From: Terrimesophilobacter sp044464485
Lineage (GTDB): Bacteria; Actinomycetota; Actinomycetes; Actinomycetales; Microbacteriaceae
Direction of reading: 5' to 3'
Assembly: GCA_044464485.1 (NCBI GenBank)
Contig: JBIQLG010000004.1
Coordinates: 124,001 to 188,000 of the forward strand
Length of the DNA stretch: 64,000 nucleotides
A program made the position numbers and the translations under genes. Numbering within the stretch: position 1 is the stretch's first letter; each line of letters opens with the position of its first letter. Shown here piece by piece: positions 42,459-50,944 of this stretch. The notes beneath the pieces were generated by a model. The model saw nothing but the letters and a program-made list of their open reading frames with translations, searched no databases and was not told where the DNA came from.

Positions 42459-43318
42459 CGCGATGGAGTTTCATCCGATCCTGGCGATGGACGGGTTATG
42501 TGGCGTTCGTGGTGCTGTTCGCCGTCGCGTGCGTGCTCCTCTCACAGTGGCAACTCGCCAGACGCGCTGAGGTTGTCAATGCGAACCACAAAGTGGAGGC
42601 GAACTACGACGCCCCCGCGGTTCCAATCGGTACGCTCCTGCCGACGCTGGATTCCTTTCACCAGTCCGATGAGTGGCGTCCGGTGCAGATGAAGGGTACG
42701 TACGTGCGCGAGGAGCAACTATTGGTTCGTACGCGACCGCTCGGAGGGAGCCCTGGTTTCGAAGTACTGGTCCCGTTGAAGCTCAGCGATGGAGCAGTCT
42801 TCATCGTCGACCGCGGGTGGGTTCCCGTGGGAACGCGTCAGGATGCTCCGGACAGCGTGCCTGCGGCACCCGCCGGTCCCGTAACTGTCACCGTCCGGCT
42901 CAGGCCGGGCGAACCTCGCATTCCGGGCAGGTCCGCTCCGGAAGGGCAGATTGCCACGATCGAACTCGACGACATCCAAAAGATCCTCGAACGTCCCACC
43001 TATACGGGAGCGTACGGGCTCATGGTCGTCGAGGATCCGCCAGCTTCCGAACGGCCCCAAGCTCTACCAAAGCCCTCCGTCGACGAAGGTCCGCATCTTT
43101 CGTACGCATTTCAGTGGATAGTCTTCGGGCTCCTGGCTTTCGTCGCGCTGGCGTGGGCGATACGTCAGGAGTACCGCGCGCTCAATGCGAACGATCCGGC
43201 AGAGCGACAGCGTGCTCTGGCGCGCGAACGGCGGAGAATGGCGCGCGAACCGAGCGATGCGGATGTTGAGGATGCCATCATCGACGGTGACGCAGCGCTT
43301 CGGAACAGCGAAAACTAA
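42455..43318 (+). CDS. SURF1 family cytochrome oxidase assembly protein
   Basis: A 287-residue SURF1-like protein. The N-terminal membrane helix is WTGYVAFVVLFAVACVLLSQWQLARR and the C-terminal one is YAFQWIVFGLLAFVALAWAIRQEYR. Between them lies an extracytoplasmic beta domain with WRPVQMKGTYV, RTRPLGGSPGFEVLVPLKL and VDRGWVP, all SURF1 landmarks. It assists insertion of heme A or maturation of aa3-type oxidase subunit I, and so connects functionally to ctaA and ctaB at 50-52 kb. GTG 42455 overlaps the previous stop. The stop codon interlocks with that of convergent ABC-F (CTAA at 43315-43318). Confidence 0.92.
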   Translation: MTRWSFIRSWRWTGYVAFVVLFAVACVLLSQWQLARRAEVVNANHKVEANYDAPAVPIGTLLPTLDSFHQSDEWRPVQMKGTYVREEQLLVRTRPLGGSPGFEVLVPLKLSDGAVFIVDRGWVPVGTRQDAPDSVPAAPAGPVTVTVRLRPGEPRIPGRSAPEGQIATIELDDIQKILERPTYTGAYGLMVVEDPPASERPQALPKPSVDEGPHLSYAFQWIVFGLLAFVALAWAIRQEYRALNANDPAERQRALARERRRMAREPSDADVEDAIIDGDAALRNSEN

Positions 43319-44931
43319 GCAAGTGCGATGAGGTCTGCGTAGTCGGGGTTCCAGAAATCCTCAACGCCGTCCGGCAGGATGAGAACGCGCTCCGGGTTCA
43401 ATGCCGTCACGGCGCCCTCATCGTGGCTCACCAAAACAACCGCACCGGTGTAGTTCGCTAGTGCATCGAGAATTTCCGCGCGGCTTGCGGGATCGAGGTT
43501 GTTGGTTGGTTCGTCGAGAAGCAACACGTTGGCACCCGACACCACAATCATGGCCAGTGCGAGCCGGGTCTTTTCACCGCCGGAGAGCACGCCGGCGATC
43601 TTGTGCGAGTCGTCGCCAGTGAAGAGGAAGGAACCGAGCACGCGCCTGGCCTCGGTTTCCGTGAGGTTCGGGGAGGCCGACACCATGTTTTGCAATACGG
43701 TGCGTTTGACATCGATGGTTTCGTGCTCCTGAGCGTAATAGCCGATCCAAAGCCCGTGTCCTGCTTCAATGGCACCCGTATCGGGCGCGTCGATTCCGGC
43801 GAGGATACGCAGCAATGTAGTTTTTCCTGCGCCGTTCAGCCCGAGAACTACGACCTTCGTGCCGCGATCGATAGCCAGATCCACGGCCGTGAAGATCTCC
43901 AGAGATCCGTAGCTCTTGCTGAGGTTATTGGCCGCGAGGGGAGTTCGACCGCTCGGCGCAGGGTCCGGGAATCGCAGCTTTGCCACTCGATCCGCTGTGC
44001 GCACTTCTTCGAGCCCTGAGAGCATCTTTTCTGCTCGGCGAACCATTTGATGTGCTGCAGCGGCCTTTGTTGCCTTTGCGCCGAACTTGGCAGCCTGCAG
44101 CTGCAACACCTGTGCTTTCTTTTCGACGTTGGTGCGTTCTTTTCGCCGGCGTTCCTCGTCTGCTTCCCGCTGACGAAGATAGTTCTTCCAGTTCATGTTG
44201 TAGACATCAATGACCTGACGGTTGGCGTCGAGATAAAAGACTCGGTTGACTGTCTTTTCGACCAGCGCAACATCGTGGCTGATGACGATGAGGCCGCCCT
44301 GGTAGGAACCAAGGTATTCACGCAGCCACACAACCGAGTCCGCGTCGAGATGGTTAGTCGGCTCGTCGAGCAGCATGGTTTCCGCGGCGGAGAACAGGAT
44401 GCGGGCCAGTTCTATGCGTCTGCGCTGCCCGCCAGAAAGTGTGCCGAGTTCCTGATCCAAAATCCGGTCAGGAAGGTTGAGGTTGCTCGCGATGCTCGCT
44501 GCCTGCGCTTCGGCGGCGTAGCCGCCGAGCGAGAGAAATCGGTCCTCGAGTTTCGCATACCGGGACATTGCGGCGCCACTTACTGCTTCGTCGACGCTGG
44601 CCATGTCCACGGTCGCCTTCGACATCCCCGCCAGAATGCTTCCGATTCCTCGCGCGTCAAGAATGCGAGTGCGCGCGAGTTCCTTCGGATTGCCGGACCT
44701 CGGGTCCTGCGGAAGGTAACCGACTTCCCCAACTCGGTCGATTGTTCCGGCAGCCGGCTGCCCCTCCCCGGCGAGGATCTTTGTGAGAGTGGTTTTTCCC
44801 GCGCCATTGCGCCCCACAAGCCCGATTTTGTCTCCGCGGTCCACTCGGAATGACACGTGCTCCATGAGCGTGCGCGCGGCAACGCGAACCTCAAGATCAT
44901 GCACGTTGAGCACAGACGTCGTCCATTTCAT
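43315..44931 (-). CDS. ABC-F family ATPase
   Basis: A 538-residue protein with two ABC domains and no membrane segment. Domain 1 has GRNGAGKTT, LSGGQRRRIELARILF and MLLDEPTNHLD. Domain 2 has GLNGAGKTT, LSGGEKTRLALAMI and LLLDEPTNNLD. They are joined by a charged coiled-coil linker (about 255-320, rich in Arg, Lys, Glu and Ala), the element that reaches the ribosomal exit or P-site in ABC-F proteins. Likely roles are translation regulation or antibiotic target protection; the subtype cannot be decided from sequence alone. I chose ATG 44931, where homology starts. It is divergent from bioY. Confidence 0.92.
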   Translation of the reverse strand: MKWTTSVLNVHDLEVRVAARTLMEHVSFRVDRGDKIGLVGRNGAGKTTLTKILAGEGQPAAGTIDRVGEVGYLPQDPRSGNPKELARTRILDARGIGSILAGMSKATVDMASVDEAVSGAAMSRYAKLEDRFLSLGGYAAEAQAASIASNLNLPDRILDQELGTLSGGQRRRIELARILFSAAETMLLDEPTNHLDADSVVWLREYLGSYQGGLIVISHDVALVEKTVNRVFYLDANRQVIDVYNMNWKNYLRQREADEERRRKERTNVEKKAQVLQLQAAKFGAKATKAAAAHQMVRRAEKMLSGLEEVRTADRVAKLRFPDPAPSGRTPLAANNLSKSYGSLEIFTAVDLAIDRGTKVVVLGLNGAGKTTLLRILAGIDAPDTGAIEAGHGLWIGYYAQEHETIDVKRTVLQNMVSASPNLTETEARRVLGSFLFTGDDSHKIAGVLSGGEKTRLALAMIVVSGANVLLLDEPTNNLDPASRAEILDALANYTGAVVLVSHDEGAVTALNPERVLILPDGVEDFWNPDYADLIALA

Positions 44932-44972
44932 TTCGTTGCCTGTCGGCAACGCGTGTGGGGTGGGGAAACGTC

Positions 44973-44978
44973 TATTCT
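44973..44978 (+). promoter_or_regulatory. -10 box of leaderless bioY
   Basis: TATTCT ends 6 bases before ATG 44985. The divergent spacer to the ABC-F gene is only 53 bases. Confidence 0.5.
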
Positions 44979-44984
44979 AAGGTA

Positions 44985-45602
44985 ATGACCAACTTAAGCC
45001 TTGCCATGGGACGCCCTACGCTTGCAGATCGCCTCTTCGCCAGGGGAATCGTCACGGACCTGATTTTGGTGTGTGCCGGAGCGGCTCTCGTGTCGATAGC
45101 CGCGCAGATCGAGGTGCCCCTGTGGCCGGTTCCGATCACCGGTCAGACGCTCGCGGTGCTTCTGGTCGGCAGCGCGTACGGTGCCCTGCGCGGCACGCTT
45201 TCCATGGTGCTGTACGCAGCGCTCGGGGTGCTCGGGCTTCCCGTTTTCAGCGGTGCGGCCTCGGGAACCTCAGTGTTACTCGGACCGACCGGCGGCTACA
45301 TCATCGGCTTCATTTTCGCGGCCGCCTTTACCGGTTGGATCGCCCAGCGCTCGTGGGACCGCAAGATTTTGCGGTCAATCGCCGGGTTTCTCGGAGGGAG
45401 CGCGGTCACGTTCGCAATCGGTTTGCCATGGCTGGCGTTCTCTCTCGGGCTCAACCTTCAGCAGACGCTCGAAGGCGGACTGTACCCGTTCATCATCGGC
45501 GGGATCATCAAGGCGCTCCTCGCCGCAGGGATCATCACGCTCAGCTGGAATTACTTTGAGCGCGAAGACCGGCGTCGGACCGAAAACGAGTTCTCCGCCT
45601 AA
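44985..45602 (+). CDS. bioY: Biotin transporter BioY
   Basis: A 205-residue membrane protein, the biotin-binding S-component of an ECF transporter. The BioY pattern is AAQIEVPLWPVPITGQTLAVLLVGSAYG, followed by LGLPVFSG and GPTGGYIIGFIFAA. Six hydrophobic segments are evident. The ECF ATPase and T-component genes (bioM, bioN) are not in the window, so it either uses a shared ECF module or works alone, as some BioY proteins do. ATG 44985 follows a -10 box at leaderless spacing. Its stop codon interlocks with that of sufT (CTAA at 45599-45602). Confidence 0.95.
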   Translation: MTNLSLAMGRPTLADRLFARGIVTDLILVCAGAALVSIAAQIEVPLWPVPITGQTLAVLLVGSAYGALRGTLSMVLYAALGVLGLPVFSGAASGTSVLLGPTGGYIIGFIFAAAFTGWIAQRSWDRKILRSIAGFLGGSAVTFAIGLPWLAFSLGLNLQQTLEGGLYPFIIGGIIKALLAAGIITLSWNYFEREDRRRTENEFSA

Positions 45603-45928
45603 ATGGCGAACCCGATGGCGCGCATCATGTCACGGCCGTCATCGGTGATTTTCTCCGGCCCCCACGGCGGCATCCACACCCAGTTGATCCTGAACTGTTC
45701 GACGACGCCGTCCAAGGCTTGCGACATGTCGTCTTCAATGACGTCCGTAAGCGGGCACCCCGCAGATGTCAGCGTCATGCTGACAATGAGTGCGTTGTTT
45801 TCATCGTCCCAACTCAGGTCGTAAATGAGTCCGAGGTCGACGATGTTCACGCCCAACTCAGGGTCGATGACGTCTTTGAGAGCTTCTTCTACCTGATCGA
45901 ACAACTGGGGCTCAAGTGCAACAGCCAT
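45599..45928 (-). CDS. sufT: SufT-like MIP18/DUF59 Fe-S maturation protein
   Basis: A 109-residue DUF59 (MIP18/PaaD-like) protein. LKDVIDPELGVNIVDLGLIYDL is the family core, followed by TLTSAGCPLTDVIEDDM with the conserved cysteine, and WVWMPPWGPEKITDDGRDMMRAIGF. SufT proteins help deliver Fe-S clusters to target enzymes. It is the last gene of the suf operon, 4 bases after sufC. Confidence 0.92.
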   Translation of the reverse strand: MAVALEPQLFDQVEEALKDVIDPELGVNIVDLGLIYDLSWDDENNALIVSMTLTSAGCPLTDVIEDDMSQALDGVVEQFRINWVWMPPWGPEKITDDGRDMMRAIGFAI

Positions 45929-45932
45929 GATC

Positions 45933-46697
45933 TCAGCTTACGTTCGTTGCCGTGAGAAATCGATCGTAGCCTTCATTTTCGAGGCGATCTGCGAGCTCGG
46001 GTCCGCCCTCTTCGGCAATACGGCCGTCAACGAAGACGTGCACGAAATCCGGCTTGATGTATCGCAGGATTCGCGTGTAATGCGTTATCAGCAGTACTCC
46101 GAGATTCGTCGCCTCCTTCGCGCGATTGACGCCATCCGCGACGACCCGCAGCGCATCGACGTCGAGTCCGGAATCCGTTTCATCGAGAATTGCGAAGCGT
46201 GGTTTCAATAATTCCAGCTGCAGGATTTCATGACGCTTCTTTTCTCCGCCGGAAAAACCTTCATTCACGTTTCTCTCGGCGAACGAGCTGTCCATGCGCA
46301 GGTTCGCCATGGCCGACTTGACGTCCTTGATCCAGTGCCGGATCGCCGGCGCTTCTCCGTCGATGGCCGTTTTGGCGGTGCGCAGGAAGTTTGTCACGGT
46401 GACACCGGGGATTTCCACCGGATACTGCATGGCCAAAAACAATCCCGCCCTGGCACGCTCGTCGACCGTCATGGATAGCACGTCGGTGCCGTCGAGTTCT
46501 ATGCTGCCACTCTCTACGTGGTACTTGGGGTGACCCGCGATCGTGTATGCGAGCGTCGATTTTCCGGATCCGTTCGGTCCCATGATCGCGTGTGTCTCGC
46601 CATCCCTGGCAGTGAGGTTCACGCCGTTGAGAATGGATTTCGTGCCCTGATCTGTCTCGACACTGACGTGGAGGTCCTTGATTTCAAGTACTGGCAT
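45933..46697 (-). CDS. sufC: Fe-S cluster assembly ATPase SufC
   Basis: A 254-residue cytosolic ABC ATPase of the SufBC2D scaffold complex. It contains Walker A GPNGSGKSTLAYTIAGHP, the signature FSGGEKKRHEILQ, Walker B FAILDETDSGLDVDALRVV (SufC has DETDSGLD instead of DEPT) and the switch LLITHYTRIL. It drives structural changes of SufB-SufD during cluster assembly. It sits between the Rieske gene (4 bases away) and sufT (4 bases away). Confidence 0.97.
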   Translation of the reverse strand: MPVLEIKDLHVSVETDQGTKSILNGVNLTARDGETHAIMGPNGSGKSTLAYTIAGHPKYHVESGSIELDGTDVLSMTVDERARAGLFLAMQYPVEIPGVTVTNFLRTAKTAIDGEAPAIRHWIKDVKSAMANLRMDSSFAERNVNEGFSGGEKKRHEILQLELLKPRFAILDETDSGLDVDALRVVADGVNRAKEATNLGVLLITHYTRILRYIKPDFVHVFVDGRIAEEGGPELADRLENEGYDRFLTATNVS

Positions 46698-46701
46698 GGT
46701 T

Positions 46702-47043
46702 CTAGGCTTCTTTTCTTTCGTAGTCGAATCGGGGCGTTGGATCTATGTAGACGTCGCCATCGGTGATCGTCACGTGGAACACGGGCACAGGCTCATACGC
46801 CGGCAAGGTGAGCGCTTCGCCGGTGCGCAAGGAAAATCTGCTCCCGTGCGCCCAGCACTCGATGGTGTCGTCCTCGACGAAGCCCTCCGAAAGCGAAATA
46901 TCCCCGTGAGTGCAGGTGTCACCAATCGCAAAAATGTTTCCGGCGGAGTCCTTGACGAGGGCTATGGGCTGATCGTCGATGACCACTCGGACTGCTGATG
47001 TCAACTCCACATCATCGACAGAACATATCCGTACCGTGGTCAT
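46702..47043 (-). CDS. Rieske [2Fe-2S] ferredoxin-like protein of the suf operon
   Basis: A 113-residue Rieske-domain protein. The cluster ligands are CTHGD (Cys, His) and CWAHGSRF (Cys, His), about 20 residues apart. It resembles small dioxygenase ferredoxin subunits and NirD, but no oxygenase or nitrite reductase is nearby. It is translationally coupled to sufD (ATGA 47040-47043) and followed by sufC, so it may donate electrons during Fe-S assembly or be an early cluster acceptor. That role is inferred; the same gene order is known in other actinobacteria such as Streptomyces. Confidence 0.92.
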   Translation of the reverse strand: MTTVRICSVDDVELTSAVRVVIDDQPIALVKDSAGNIFAIGDTCTHGDISLSEGFVEDDTIECWAHGSRFSLRTGEALTLPAYEPVPVFHVTITDGDVYIDPTPRFDYERKEA

Positions 47044-48290
47044 TTCGCAGCCCCTGCCACACTCTCGCGCAGCTCAGATTCAATGGCGTCCTGCAACCGT
47101 TCTTCAATCTCCGGAACCCCTATTCGCTGGATGATCGCGGAGAGGAACGCACGTACGACGAGCCGGCGTGCTTCTTCTTCCGGAAGTCCACGAGACTGCA
47201 GATAAAAGAGCTGCTCGTCATCGAAGCGTCCGCTTGCGCTGGCGTGGCCTGCGCCCGCGATGTCGCCGGTCTCGATTTCCAGGTTGGGTACCGAGTCGGC
47301 ACGGGTGCCCTCGGTGAGGAGAAGATTGCGATTCTCTTCATAGCTGTCGGTCGCCGGTGCGGTGGGGCGAATCAACACGTCGCCAATCCACACGGCCCGC
47401 GCGTCCTTCCCCTGGAGCGCTCCGCGATAGCTCACGCGCGACTTCGTGTGGGGTGCATCGTGATTTACGTAGACCTGCTGTTCCAAATGCTGTCCTGCGT
47501 CGGCAAAGTACACGCCCAGCAACTCGATGTCGCCTCCGTCAGACGAGAGGTGGCCATTGGTATTCACGCGTACGATCGAGCCGCTCAGCGAAACGACAAC
47601 GTGTTTGAGGTATGCATCACGACCAACCTTTGCGAAGTGAGTGGCGAGGTGGATGCCGTCGTCCGCCCAGTCCTGGACGCTCACGACCGTGAGTCGGGCG
47701 CCATCCCCCACCAGAATTTCAAGGTTCTCACTCAGGAGCGCATCGCCAGAATTGTCGAACACCACAATGGCCTCGCTGTGCGGCTTCGCTTCGATGAGCG
47801 TGTGAGCTGCTCGGGGCAACGACCCGAACCCCGACCTCGTGATTCTTGCCTCGACGGAGGTGTTGCCTGAAACGGTGACGGCAAGAGCAGACTGAAAGTG
47901 CGTCCACGCGTTCGCCGAGCCGCGTTCTTCAGGTTTTCCCGCGCGGCCGATTCGGTCGTCGGTGCGCTCGATCCACTCGACGGCTGCTCCAGACGGGTCA
48001 CCGCCCGCGGTCTCAAGCGCGTACTCGTAGCGTGAACCGTCGAGCTCGTCATCGAGCACGGTCGTGATCTTCTGGACCGGAGTGAACTTCCATTCGGTCT
48101 CGAAACCGGTCACCGGCTCGAAGTCAGCGACATCGAAAGATGCGAATCTCCCGGCACGGCTTTGGATCGGGACAAGGCCCCAACCGCCGTCGCTGTGCTG
48201 TTTCGAGAGCAGTTTCGAATGATCCTGCATGACGCGACGGGAAGACGTCGTCACAGGTGAAACTTCGGGGGTTGCCGAGGGAACTGACAT
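47040..48290 (-). CDS. sufD: Fe-S cluster assembly protein SufD
   Basis: A 416-residue SufD, the non-cluster partner of SufB in the scaffold complex. The right-handed beta-helix region includes SLSGSIVRVNTNGHLSSDGGDIELLGVYF and DHHT-like HLEQQVYVNHDAPHTKSRVSYRGAL. The C-terminal helical part has QLFYLQSRGLPEEEARRLVVRAFL with the conserved histidine and cysteine region altered. It starts 2 bases after the sufB stop. Its length and order after sufB agree with SufD rather than a second SufB. Confidence 0.95.
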   Translation of the reverse strand: MSVPSATPEVSPVTTSSRRVMQDHSKLLSKQHSDGGWGLVPIQSRAGRFASFDVADFEPVTGFETEWKFTPVQKITTVLDDELDGSRYEYALETAGGDPSGAAVEWIERTDDRIGRAGKPEERGSANAWTHFQSALAVTVSGNTSVEARITRSGFGSLPRAAHTLIEAKPHSEAIVVFDNSGDALLSENLEILVGDGARLTVVSVQDWADDGIHLATHFAKVGRDAYLKHVVVSLSGSIVRVNTNGHLSSDGGDIELLGVYFADAGQHLEQQVYVNHDAPHTKSRVSYRGALQGKDARAVWIGDVLIRPTAPATDSYEENRNLLLTEGTRADSVPNLEIETGDIAGAGHASASGRFDDEQLFYLQSRGLPEEEARRLVVRAFLSAIIQRIGVPEIEERLQDAIESELRESVAGAAK

Positions 48291-48292
48291 CG

Positions 48293-49711
48293 CTAGCCGA
48301 CTGATCCTTCCATGCTCATTTCGATGAGCTTGTTGAGCTCCATGGCGTATTCCATGGGTAGTTCCCTGGCAATGGGCTCGATAAAGCCACGAACGATCAT
48401 CGCCATCGCTTCGACGTCCGTCATTCCGCGGGACATGAGGTAAAACAGCTGCTCCGCACTCACGCGCGACACTGTCGCCTCGTGCGCCATCTGCACTTCA
48501 TCCTCACGAATGTCGACCGTGGGATAGGTGTCGGATCGCGAAATCGTGTCAACGAGGAGCGCATCGCACATCACCGAGTTCGAGGAGTGATGCGCGCCTT
48601 CGCTCACGCGCACTTCCCCGCGGTATCCCGAACGGCCACCTCCGCGCGCAATGGATTTCGACACGATGGAGGACTGCGTGTGCGGTGCGAGGTGAATCAT
48701 TTTCGCACCCGCATCCTGATGCTGGCCGGGGCCGGCAAACGCAACGGACAGGGTCTCCCCCTTGGCGTGTTCACCCGCCAGATAAATGGAGGGGTACTTC
48801 ATCGTGACTTTGGAGCCGATGTTGCCGTCGACCCACTCCATCGTCGCGCCCTCGTGGGCAATCGCTCGTTTCGTGACGAGATTGTAGACATTATTAGACC
48901 AGTTCTGGATCGTGGTGTAACGCACTCGCGCGTTTTTCTTGACGACGATCTCCACGACGGCAGAGTGCAGAGAATCTGTCGTGTAAATGGGCGCGGTGCA
49001 ACCCTCGATGTAGTGAACGTAACTGCCCTCGTCCGCGATGATAAGGGTGCGTTCGAACTGACCCATATTCTCTGTGTTGATGCGGAAATAGGCCTGAAGT
49101 GGAATTTCAACATGCACGCCTGGGGGCACGTACACGAACGAACCGCCCGACCATGCCGCAGTGTTCAGCGCGGCGAATTTGTTGTCTCCAGCGGGAATGA
49201 TCGTGCCGAAATACTCTTCAAAAAATTCGGGATGTTCGCGCAGAGCCGTATCGGTATCGGTGAAAATGACTCCCTGCTTCGTGAGGTCTTCGCGAATCTG
49301 GTGGTACACGACTTCCGACTCGTACTGTGCGGTCACTCCGGCAACCAGGCGCGACCGTTCTGCTTCCGGGATTCCGATTCGCTCGTAGGTCTCCTTGATT
49401 TCATCGGGGAGATCCTCCCAGGTCTGCGCCTGCTTTTCGGTGGAGCGTACGAAGTACTTGATGTTGTCGAAATCGATGCCCGAAAGATCTGCCCCCCACG
49501 CAGGCATGGGCTTCTTGAGGAACATGCTGAGGCCTTTGAGCCGATTTTTGAGCATCCACTCTGGCTCATTCTTGAGTCGGGAGATGTCAGTGACAACGTC
49601 AGCATCGATTCCCCTTCTGGCACTTGCTCCCGCGACGTCCGAATCGGCCCAGCCGAATTCATAGACACCGAGGTTCTCAAGTTCAGGTCGATTGATCAGT
49701 ACGTCTGACAT
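48293..49711 (-). CDS. sufB: Fe-S cluster assembly scaffold SufB
   Basis: A 472-residue SufB, the cluster-carrying scaffold of the SUF system. Landmarks are KTYERIGIPEAER, SGGSFVYVPPGVHVEIPLQAYFRIN, VHYIEGCTAPIYTTDSLHSAVVEI with the conserved cysteine, and QNWSNNVYNLVTKRA. YRGEVRVSEGAHHSSNSVMCDALLVD and a C-terminal LFYLMSRGMTDVEAMAMIVRGF follow. It is the first gene of the operon. A ribosome site (AGAGGTGG) precedes ATG 49711. No SufR-type repressor gene is adjacent, and sufS and sufU are missing from the operon. Confidence 0.97.
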   Translation of the reverse strand: MSDVLINRPELENLGVYEFGWADSDVAGASARRGIDADVVTDISRLKNEPEWMLKNRLKGLSMFLKKPMPAWGADLSGIDFDNIKYFVRSTEKQAQTWEDLPDEIKETYERIGIPEAERSRLVAGVTAQYESEVVYHQIREDLTKQGVIFTDTDTALREHPEFFEEYFGTIIPAGDNKFAALNTAAWSGGSFVYVPPGVHVEIPLQAYFRINTENMGQFERTLIIADEGSYVHYIEGCTAPIYTTDSLHSAVVEIVVKKNARVRYTTIQNWSNNVYNLVTKRAIAHEGATMEWVDGNIGSKVTMKYPSIYLAGEHAKGETLSVAFAGPGQHQDAGAKMIHLAPHTQSSIVSKSIARGGGRSGYRGEVRVSEGAHHSSNSVMCDALLVDTISRSDTYPTVDIREDEVQMAHEATVSRVSAEQLFYLMSRGMTDVEAMAMIVRGFIEPIARELPMEYAMELNKLIEMSMEGSVG

Positions 49712-50005
49712 TTTCCACCTCTCTGCAACTGCAGCGTTTTCTTCCTACTTCAACTCGTTCACATGGGGCAACATTCCACACAGGCGCTGAATACTTCCTC
49801 GTGGTGTTTTCTTCAGGTTGCCGTTCACGCCATCGAAGCCGCGTGCTTAGACTGGGCGAAGACTCCGGCATCCTTGCCGGGCACACATGCGCGGGAATCA
49901 AATTCCGGCCGCTCGCCCGTGATCTTCTGATTCTACAGGGCACGGGTGGGAATGCTAGGGCAGCCGCTGCGTGTGAGATAAATTCACGAGCAGGAGTGCG
50001 CAAGA
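49712..50005. other. Divergent intergenic region between sufB and ctaA
   Basis: The longest gene-free stretch (294 bases). It should hold the promoters of the suf operon (minus) and ctaA (plus). Seen: CTGCAACTGCAG, a palindrome at 49723-49734 next to the sufB ribosome site; a CCGGCA/TGCCGG hairpin at 49865-49880; TAAATT (49979-49984), a possible ctaA -10; and AGGAG (49992-49996) before GTG 50006. No convincing extra gene or known iron-regulator box was found. Confidence 0.5.
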
Positions 50006-50944
50006 GTGAACGACGACAAGCGGAATCCACACTGGCTGAGGCGCATCGGGAGGTGGTTTACTCCGCGAACGTTGACACCGCGGGCCAAAGCATTCGCGTG
50101 GGCTTCTCTTGTGACGGAAGTCATCATCGTCGGCACGGGCGGCTCGGTTCGACTGACTGCTTCGGGCCTTGGCTGCCCCACGTGGCCGCAGTGCACACCG
50201 GGTTCGCTTGTACCGACACCGGAACTCGGATACCACGCGCTAGTCGAGTTTTCGAACCGGATGATGAGCGGCGTTGTCGCCGTGGTCGCTCTCGTCACGT
50301 TTCTCCTTCTCGTGCGATTGCGAAAGTCGCGGCCAGAGTTGTTTTGGTTGAGCCTTTCGCTCGGCATTCTGGTGCTTGTTCAGGCGGGAATTGGCGGAAT
50401 CACTGTCCTGTCCAGCCTGGAGTCCTACATCGTCGGCCTCCATTTTGTGCTCTCCGCGATCATGGTGATCCTGGCGACTGCACTCGTGTGGCACGTCACC
50501 GGCTCGGCAATGCGGGCATCCGCGGACTCGAACTGTATACGCGTGCTGGCGTGGATAATCGCGGGGCTCGCCGGCGTCACCGTTATCGTGGGAATTCTCA
50601 CGACCGGTTCGGGGCCGCATGCCGGCGACATCGACACTCCCCGAAATGGCCTGCCCACTGTTCTCATGGAGCATCTGCACGCGTGGCCCGCGTATGCGCT
50701 GTTCGCGGCCACCATTCTCATGGTTGTCGCATCCTGGCGGTATTCCTTTGCGGCAACGCGCACACTGAGCTTGTGGCTTCTGGTCGCAGAGTTCCTGCAA
50801 ATCGGGGTGGGCCTCTACCAGTCTCGCAATGGCTTGCCGTCGCTTGCCGTCGGAATCCACATGGTGTTCGCGTGCGTTCTTCTTGCCGTGGCGACGAGTG
50901 TTTTTCTTTCGACGAGATCGGAGCGTCGAGAAGTCGCAGCCTAA
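50006..50944 (+). CDS. ctaA: Heme A synthase (COX15/CtaA)
   Basis: A 312-residue membrane protein that oxidises heme O to heme A. Eight hydrophobic segments form two four-helix halves. GTGGSVRLTASGLGCPTWPQCTPG after helix 1 carries the conserved cysteine pair, HALVEFSNRMMSG and LHFVLSAIMV hold histidines of the first half, and MEHLHAWPAYALF and VGIHMVFACVLL those of the second. GTG 50006 has AGGAG 9 bases upstream. The gene converges on ctaB, whose product makes its heme O substrate; the stop codons interlock (CTAA at 50941-50944). Confidence 0.95.
   Translation: MNDDKRNPHWLRRIGRWFTPRTLTPRAKAFAWASLVTEVIIVGTGGSVRLTASGLGCPTWPQCTPGSLVPTPELGYHALVEFSNRMMSGVVAVVALVTFLLLVRLRKSRPELFWLSLSLGILVLVQAGIGGITVLSSLESYIVGLHFVLSAIMVILATALVWHVTGSAMRASADSNCIRVLAWIIAGLAGVTVIVGILTTGSGPHAGDIDTPRNGLPTVLMEHLHAWPAYALFAATILMVVASWRYSFAATRTLSLWLLVAEFLQIGVGLYQSRNGLPSLAVGIHMVFACVLLAVATSVFLSTRSERREVAA

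Noticed and set aside
48482..49708. Plus-strand frame of 408 codons opposite sufB
   Set aside because: It is a shadow of the strongly conserved SufB gene and has no ribosome site or motif support.
49865..49880. CCGGCA/TGCCGG hairpin considered as a terminator
   Set aside because: It lies between two divergent starts and has no T-run on either strand.
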